Source: Acarospora socialis (Eukaryota; Ascomycota; Lecanoromycetes; Acarosporales; Acarosporaceae). Taken from it: 64,000 nt of DNA. Under the pieces are notes generated by a model. The model did no database searches. It had not been told where the DNA came from and worked only from the letters and a program-made list of their open reading frames with translations. A program made the position numbers and the translations under genes. The stretch is from the NCBI GenBank assembly GCA_025617375.2, contig JAMYGW020000003.1:248001-312000 (forward strand). Reading direction: 5' to 3'. Of the stretch, positions 57,146-64,000 are shown one piece after another (positions within the stretch are counted from its first letter, which is position 1; every line of letters starts with the position of its first letter).

Positions 57146-58526
57146 AGGCTAAAAAGGGCCCCCTGCGATATAATCTCACCCAGTCATGCACTGTGCCTCT
57201 TCGGCCAGCAACCCGATGCTCGAAACAACGTTGTGAAGTACGAATCAATGGTTGTGGTGGCGGTACAAGAAACTCTTGAAGTGATTAAAGAAAGCGCCAG
57301 CAAGAAACCATTAGAGGTCACCTGTGCCAGCTGACTGAATGACGACGTATTCGGTTTGGCCACTTCAGTATGGCTTGATGTGTCTCCTGTACACAAATAG
57401 CCGCTAATGAGCTGTTCCCTTGAGAGTCAACTCAGGCAGAACTTGCCTTAAGCCTTACTGGACATATACATAAGGAGCTCAGGCTGAACTAACAAGGTTA
57501 ATAAAAATAGGGTTTATATAGAGGTTATAAAGGGACTTGAGCCTGAAGGACCCCTATAAAGCCTTAGGTATCTAGGTGGTGGTGACTGTTGACCTTAACT
57601 TAGGATCAGTTGCCCGTAATGGGGTACACATTCGATGCCAATGGCCAGGTGCTGGGTAGGCTGTGGCAGTGCCAAGTTTCAGGATGGAGGTGTGGAGTAT
57701 GGCTAGCCAAATGGCACCCGATGTCCCCTTGGTTCTTGGCCGCATTGAAGCTTTGGGACATATGGCCACGGGAGGGGACCACAACAAGCTTCCAGAGTAT
57801 CTGACCAAAAGGACTCCTCGTGCTCATACCCCAATGGGCAATGGCTTCTCTATCAAAGACAACTTCAGAAGCTCTCATGAAACGGTGTTCCCCCTCTTGC
57901 TTCTTTCCCATAGTCAAGCATGTCTGGCAAAGGGACCAATGGCCTCAAATATTGGCGTACAGCCTTCTTAGTCTGACTTGTAGCTAGGGCACAGTAGTCG
58001 CTGGCCCTGGGTAAGTCCTCACATTATGCGGTGTCAAATAGTATGAGCTTTTGACCAGCGTGCCGAGCCTGCTCCAACGGGATGTCCACTAGGCACATAT
58101 CATTTCCGCTGGACTGTCTCATGGTCCGAGCCACGGAGAGGAAAGGTTCTAGTTCACATTCAAAGTAGCCTTCAGGAGCCCTTCCTGTGGCTAGTTTCCT
58201 TGCTTGCTTTCTGGTGGTACAATCGATTTCAAACACCCGTTTGGCAGGAGTGAATACATACGCGTGTGCAGTCATGACGGGGAATTTGTCCTCACTGTAC
58301 CCTCATTAAAGTTGGTTGCACCATTGTTGGGTACCTAATATTTCGCAGGGCCATGCATGAGAGGCAGGGCTCACTATTATAGTGGTGGGGCCGTAAACAA
58401 AGCTAAGTTACCTCACTTCATCCCGCTTACATAATTATCAACACTCGATGTCAATCAGCTTGCCCGTAAACAGCAAAATACAGTCTTTGCAGGCAATCAT
58501 AGTTCCCATCAAAACAACTATAGGCG
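57146..58526. other. Gene-poor region before the ECD gene
   Basis: About 1.4 kb. A minus-strand open frame at 58024-58275 (83 residues, starting MTAHAYVFTPAKRVFEIDCT) and weaker frames at 57606-57917 have protein-like composition but match nothing I know. The part 57480-57570 is AT-rich with AAAAATAGGG-type steps. No gene is asserted. Confidence 0.4.
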
Positions 58527-60486
58527 ATGGAGGGGCCACAGGATGACCTGAAGTGGTTCGGTGAAGGCTTCGATGGTTTTCCCAAACGGCTACCGGACGA
58601 CTGCATCGAGTACACTCTTAACATTATCGACTCGAAACTCCAGGATGCTGCAATCCGGTCAAGGCTGCGAGAGGTCCAAAGAGGTGCAACAGAGCTCATG
58701 AAGAAAGTACTAAAGGAGTATATCTGGCAACGGGAGAGTTTCAAGCTTGATATAGTACGTGAGAATGGTAAGGTAGGGCTTCCCTTCTGACTGTCTTTGG
58801 TATGGATCTGATTCGTTTGCCTTGATTAGGCCGCAGTTTCCTACGCGGACGGACAAATTATGGTGATTCGGTGGAGGATGAGTGGCTTATAGTGTACCTG
58901 CTGCGCGAACTAAGCACAAAATTCACGGAGTTATGGATAAAACTGGTCGATACGGATGGCGAGTTCTTGCTCATTGAAGCAGCGAACGTACTTCCGCCAT
59001 GGCTAAATCCCGAGAATGCGGACAACAGGGTATGACAGCAACTCATCGGTCATGTCTGGGAAGCCGTAGACTGATGAATAAACAGGTCTGGCTTCATGAA
59101 GGAAACCTCCTGATTATTCCCCTACAGCAGCCCGGCACAACTTCGAAGGCAACACCAGTACCGCCTTCACTAACGTCAGAAGAAGCGCGCTCTCTCAACG
59201 CTGGTAGCGCCAACAAATTACTGCATTCACCAACTATCGAGTCCGAAGCCTTCTATCGTATCCGTAATTATCCGGGCCAAATCAACGACAACATGCATAA
59301 TGCCCTGGCCATCATCCCACGAAAAGTAGCATATATTTTACATCACAACGCGGCATATATTAGTCCCGCAACTGAGGCATTGTACCTTCGCGATCCCATA
59401 GCCTTGAGGCCGTTACAAGCCAAAAACGCTCAGGAGCTGGTGTTTCCGCCCGTTGATTTAGTCACAGTCAGTATTAAATTTACAAAGGTTGGATATGCTC
59501 AGCTCAAGAGTCAACGTTTTTCTGCGCCACCAGTTTGGGATGGCAAATTGCCGTCCAATCAAGGCTCGAAAGACTATGCCCGAGCAGAGATGGGTATGAA
59601 AGTCACTTGTGGTCTGGAGATGCTTGTTCGTGATCCGCAGAGTCAAGATAAGGCGTCAGTTCGAGAGATAAAGCTGCTTCTTGAAGACTTCAGGAGTGGC
59701 GAAGACCAATTGCCGGGGGATGACGAGATAATGAAGTGGGACAAAAAGGACGATGATGACAAGTGGCTCGACATTGATTTTGAGGATTTTGAGCGCGAGC
59801 TAGGAGGGAAAGCTGGGAGAGATTCGAAAAGAATAAATGGTCACTTCGGCGAGAAGTCTACGCAAGAGAATCTGCGTAAAATGGTCGAGAGGTTTGAGGA
59901 CTTCTTGAACGATGATGCTGCAGGAGCCGAGGGCGCTGACATACATAACTCGATGGATTTCGACGATGATGAGGACAGTGAGAGTGATGTCAGCAGTGAA
60001 GGTGAGGACAAGGCCGTGTCATTTGACGAGAAGGAGTTTGCCAGGATGATGCGGGAGATGATGGGAATGCCAGCGGATGAACAAGACGGGTCTTTACCGG
60101 TAGCTGCAAACCATCAAGATGCTTCCCGGTCTAATGGCAGAGGGTCAGACGACGAGGACAGCATTGAAGTCGAAGGGATAAGAAATGTAATGCAACGGAT
60201 GGAAGCTGAGCTCAATGAAGCTGGTGCCTTGGACCTGGACCCGACACCCAGAAAGATTGCTGCTACGCGGACAGCTCTCAAGGTCAAGGATACTCGAGAA
60301 GGCGTGGCCAGCTCCACGGGTGATAATGAAGAGAACCATGACCAGGAGGTGAATATCGACTTTGGCCTGGTCAAGAATCTCCTCGACAGTTACAAGAGTC
60401 AAGCAGGCATGGCTGGACCGGGCGGAAACCTTCTAGGCATGATGGGCATACAATTACCAGCTGACGAGGACGACACACTGCCATAG
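58527..60486 (+). CDS. Ecdysoneless (ECD/SGT1) homologue
   Basis: Exons 58527..58767, 58830..59029 and 59086..60486 (introns 62 and 56 bp) give 613 residues. ECD proteins act in cell-cycle control and splicing/transcription complexes in animals; the fungal role is little known. Visible family features are the start DDCIEYTLNIID, then, joined across the first intron, RSFLRGRTNYGDSVEDEWLI and the following VYLLRELSTKF, then [40 protein letters not shown] across the second intron, and YPGQINDNMHNALAIIPRKVAYILH. The C-terminal third is acidic (DDDDKWLDIDFEDFERELGG, DFDDDEDSESDVSSEGEDK), as is usual for the family. Neighbours give no functional hint. Confidence 0.92.
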
Positions 60487-63440
60487 TCCGACTTTCGCCA
60501 CATGTAGGATGCCTTATTTCAAATATAAGACTGTTTCTGCACGCCGGGACGGGTTTCATGCTCGAACTAGGCGGAGGCGGTGAAATTCGAAACATCGCAT
60601 ATAGGGATACTATCCCAACATATGCAACTCCACTCTTTCGGACTGCGTCAGGACTTTGGCCACCAATTGCGGAATGTCCACACGCTCTGTGTCAGATCGG
60701 CCATCACATAATCTCGATGCAACGCTGCTACTTCCGAAAGACACGTGGTCGGTGAGAAGGCCTTCAAGCGAAATCTGGATTCCTGACAACAATGACCCGA
60801 ATGGACCTTACCTCCTGGATGGCCTGACATGATCACGAAGAATTCTGCCTTGTCAGGCAAAGTCTTGACAACCCAATCGTCTTGGAGGGGCATAGATTGG
60901 CAAAGTGGCCAAGTTGCTTTTCGCAAGCAACCCTTTCGTAAGCTTTGCCACGGAGGTCTACCCAATGTGGAGAGCTTTACCGACGGTCAAACCATCAAAT
61001 TTCACCTCCACATCACCATGTCCGTACTCGAACAAATCGGTGATCGCCCATCTACGCCTTATCGGATTAGTCATACAGAACCATAGGCAATTGGCCCTCT
61101 GATCAGTTTCCATATTACAGCAATGGTTGGGTGGTGCCATGCCAGTTGATGTGATAGGATCTTTGACAGGTCACAACAGCATGGCAGACTGCGACTAGCA
61201 CACCGCTCAGCACACGGACTGAGACATTTTCGACAAACATGCCCAGGACGTCAGGATCATGGTCTCGGAGCAGGTTCTCCTTCCGTTACCCAGATTTAGT
61301 CAAGAATATGAGAATGCGAAGAGCCTGCAAGACAATGCGGAAGCGCAGTTGACGCTGGTCATGAATCTTCCGGATTGGGCCACGGCTACAGCTGCATGAA
61401 AGGTAGCAGGGGCAATGTCATGTCAATGTTCCGAGCCACTATGGTAAAGAGGGGTGGCCCTGAAGGCTCAGGAGCATGTTTGCTAGTGCGTCTATTGGAA
61501 TGGGCATCCGTTGTCATCTCAATCGCTGCACACCTGGCCCTATTGTGATTCTATTGTGATTCAATTGTGCTCAACGGCTAGAGGCTACTTGAGAAACTTT
61601 CCGAAGACGGCACGTTAGCGTTGATGAACCTCTCAGGCTTCGCAGGTGGAACAAGCACAGTGTTATTCTAGAATGTCGATCGATAAGATTCCGAGACGGG
61701 TCGTGGTGCACTAGTAGTCAACTAAACTGATGCTGTGACACTAGGTACCTTATCGTAGTGTGCCCGGCAGAGCAGAGTTAGCAAGCAACAGAGTAGGAGG
61801 GCCAAACTACGCGTTGAGGAACCAGGGTATTCCCATGCCCATGGGTGAAGGAGAGAAAGCTTCAGTGGGGTGTCTGGGGAATTGAGTGGAGAAGCTGAAG
61901 GATGAGGATTCCTCTATCCGTAGAAGCGACAACCGGTTTTCAGAGTAGAAGCGTCGGGTCGTAACTGGATGGCCTCAGGCGAGCCGTGCAAGCAACCTTA
62001 ACTCGACCTTACCTAATCGTGCCTTTACGCATACTTGACTTCAAGCACGACGACTATCATAGTAGTACTACCTACTCTAAGTCTGTTGCAGTTGAGGCTG
62101 GATAAGGGGACTCTTGCTCTTCGTACTTTAGAAAATTGGCTTCTACCGATTAGGTGGAGTGCAGTCCGGTGCCGTCCTCTTTCTAACCCACATATGTCGC
62201 TCGTACCTTGATAGGATGCTCGCCCAAGCAGACCGACCGTTACAGACCGATCTGATGCACATGTTCTGTATGCAAGCATGGTTTCTACGGAGTACTGTCG
62301 GAACTTACTCATACTTCAAGGTACGAAGCACAGAGCACATATCGTGCGGATACCTTACCTCACTACTGTATCACACCGGCAGTTACCCATCACCCTGATG
62401 CTGCTACCAGCCTGAGAGACTGATTTCAATTTTCCTTCACCTGTGTTTCACTATTGCTGGCGCGCCACTCACTCCTAGAGAAAGCGAATGGAGTATCGGC
62501 CGGGCCTCGATCCTAGCCCACTGGGATGATAGGATGACTGTAAGGTGTCTCCACTTGGCTGGCTTTCGCAGGTTTTGACTGCAGGAGTACACATCTTTCA
62601 ACCTACCGATATCTTCTGTTACCTAGGTAGTCACCTCACCACACACCTTAGTCATATTATCCCTGTTCAAGGATGGTGGATCTCGTGGCGTTGGCGTCAC
62701 CTGCACACTCAGATTGACTTTTTGAATGCGCCATTTCAGCAGTGTGTTAAGGTACGGGTTACCAGGGAAGAGCAGCAAGATGCAGGGCGGGGTCCTCTGA
62801 AACATGGATGCGATACCTCACGGTAAGAGCGGGTTGGATTGAGGTAAAGCCACAGACTCGACCGCTGGGCTTTGGACCGTCACCATTGACGACCACATAC
62901 TTACGGAGTACCACCACCATCACGATCATATGGCCAACTACCACCATCCACAACCCACCAAAATCCCGCCCAGCCCGTGCTCAAGCCTGTTACTGCCGTT
63001 TACCCTGTCCACACATTGCGCCGGCGTTGATCTACATGATACCACTAACTCTCTTAGATCCCACGGATCAGGAATCGTGCCGTCAGGCAAGACGAGTAGC
63101 ACACTCTTCCAGCAGAGGAGCTGCGCCTGTGGTCTGGAGAACTGTGTCTACCTCCGCATGGCTCTGAAGCTTTTCATAAGTGCATACCACCTGACAGAGT
63201 ACGAATACAAATGCACCATGGTCGCAGTTCATGCTCAGCCCACTTTCACCCGACCGCTATCCTGGTGCACGATGCATTTCGGAAAATTCTCTCGTGTTTG
63301 AACGCCTTCCCATCCTATAATAGGCCTATCACTCTCAATTGACCAAATCCCTCACCTTGGCCGCTCCTCTACCGCTTTCCTCACTGGTAGATTTACTCAC
63401 ATTTGCCTATCTCGTCCCAAGCTGATAGCAATTGACCGTC
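60487..63440. other. Gene-poor region, 3 kb
   Basis: No intact gene is recognised. Minus-strand frames at 60610-61140 contain protein-like pieces (ITDLFEYGHGDVEVKFDGLT, DDWVVKTLPDKAEFFVIMSG, SPTTCLSEVAALHRDYVMAD) in more than one frame, so they may be a decayed gene of unknown family. From 61200 to 62800 I see nothing coding. Confidence 0.45.
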
Positions 63441-64000
63441 ATGTCCGATCCCGAGAAGTTGGCCGAGAAGGTATGTCAATGGTCATGGTATCTGCAATGA
63501 CTCTATTGTCTAATGATGACATGCAGGCTCGGCTGGAGCGTCAGGACGATGAGTTGTCTGGAAAGGTACAGTCTCTCGTCAGTAAACAGTCTGTGTACCG
63601 ACTAATAGACGTCGATGCACAGTCTCCTGTTGAGCGCGGTGTCTACGAAGGGCTACAACTTGATCTGCGGGAGAAAAGAGGGTTTGGCGACCACTCTGCC
63701 TGGACGAGCAGCGATAAGTTGAAGAAGGAGTTGGAGGGCCTACAGGCCTCACCTGTGGCCACACATGGAAACCATTATTACCGTTCGCCAGGAAGACCAG
63801 CATTGGTCGAAGAGGTTGCTACGGACCCAAGGGCTAATGAACGCCGGATGTGTGGGATGCGACGGAGGACTTTCTGGATCCTGTTCAGTGTTATCCTTGC
63901 AGTTATCATCATTGCAGCAATTATTGGAGGCGCTGTGGGAGGAACAAGAAGGCATACCGCACCACCAACACCACCACCACCACCAGCAACATCTCCGCCT
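63441..64000 (+). CDS. Single-pass membrane protein, 5' part
   Basis: The gene runs off the window. Exons 63441..63470, 63527..63565 and from 63623 give 149 residues so far; the first two exons (30 and 39 bp) are tiny but have clear GT-AG borders and keep frame. The N-terminus is charged (MSDPEKLAEKARLERQDDEL), followed by HYYRSPGRPALVEEV, a basic RMCGMRRR stop-transfer-like patch and a strong membrane span FWILFSVILAVIIIAAIIGG (residues 107-129). After it begins a Pro/Thr-rich, presumably extracellular stalk encoded by CAC/CCA repeats. This layout resembles fungal type II membrane proteins with a C-terminal beta-propeller lectin, but the distal domain is not in the window. Confidence 0.75.

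Noticed and set aside
62808-63301. Overlapping 119- and 123-codon frames before the last gene
   Set aside because: Composition is not protein-like, neither carries a motif, and they end before the promoter of the final gene.

Overview
The window looks like nuclear DNA of a filamentous ascomycete (Pezizomycotina). I infer this from intron-poor, densely packed genes with mostly 48-65 bp GT-AG introns, a fungal Zn2Cys6 regulator, a Pth11-type rhodopsin-domain receptor, a HET-domain relic, and fungal forms of Pol2, Cox20, A34.5, Grc3, Lst7, Tsr4 and the spindle-pole CM1/PACT protein. A Dothideomycetes origin is possible but not proven. No tRNA, rRNA or CRISPR was recognised.

Layout. 1-5 kb holds the end of a rhodopsin-domain membrane protein, a retinol-dehydrogenase-like SDR, a conserved low-complexity protein and COX20. 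COX20 diverges from POL2, the DNA polymerase epsilon catalytic subunit (5.4-12.3 kb). A short candidate MED9 gene and cytosolic serine hydroxymethyltransferase converge at 13.1-15.5 kb. From about 15.6 to 27 kb the DNA changes character. It has AT-rich blocks, a foldback repeat, degenerate GGTCAGG-rich repeats, a multi-membrane-span gene with two breaks, a GMC oxidoreductase, MYND and HET relics, a 437 bp element with long terminal inverted repeats sitting inside the HET relic, and an SDR without the usual catalytic Tyr/Lys. I read this as an accessory island.

From 27 kb the housekeeping genes return. RPA34 (Pol I subunit A34.5) and GRC3 (rRNA-processing polynucleotide kinase) diverge from a 254 bp interval. 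A small secreted cysteine protein follows, then a 2.9 kb gene-poor stretch. LST7 (folliculin-like) converges on TSR4 (40S ribosome assembly), which diverges from an F-box gene. A small membrane protein, an NmrA-like SDR, a Zn2Cys6 factor, a gamma-tubulin-tethering CM1/PACT coiled-coil protein, eIF3k and a FAD/Rieske oxidoreductase follow. A membrane-protein relic, an Ecdysoneless/SGT1 homologue, a 3 kb gene-poor stretch and the start of a single-pass membrane protein end the window.

Shared themes are ribosome production and translation (A34.5, Grc3, Tsr4, eIF3k), DNA replication and mitosis (Pol2, CM1/PACT protein), one-carbon metabolism (SHMT) and nutrient/TORC1 signalling (Lst7). Exon joins were worked out by hand from splice sites, reading frame and remembered family conservation; no alignment could be run.
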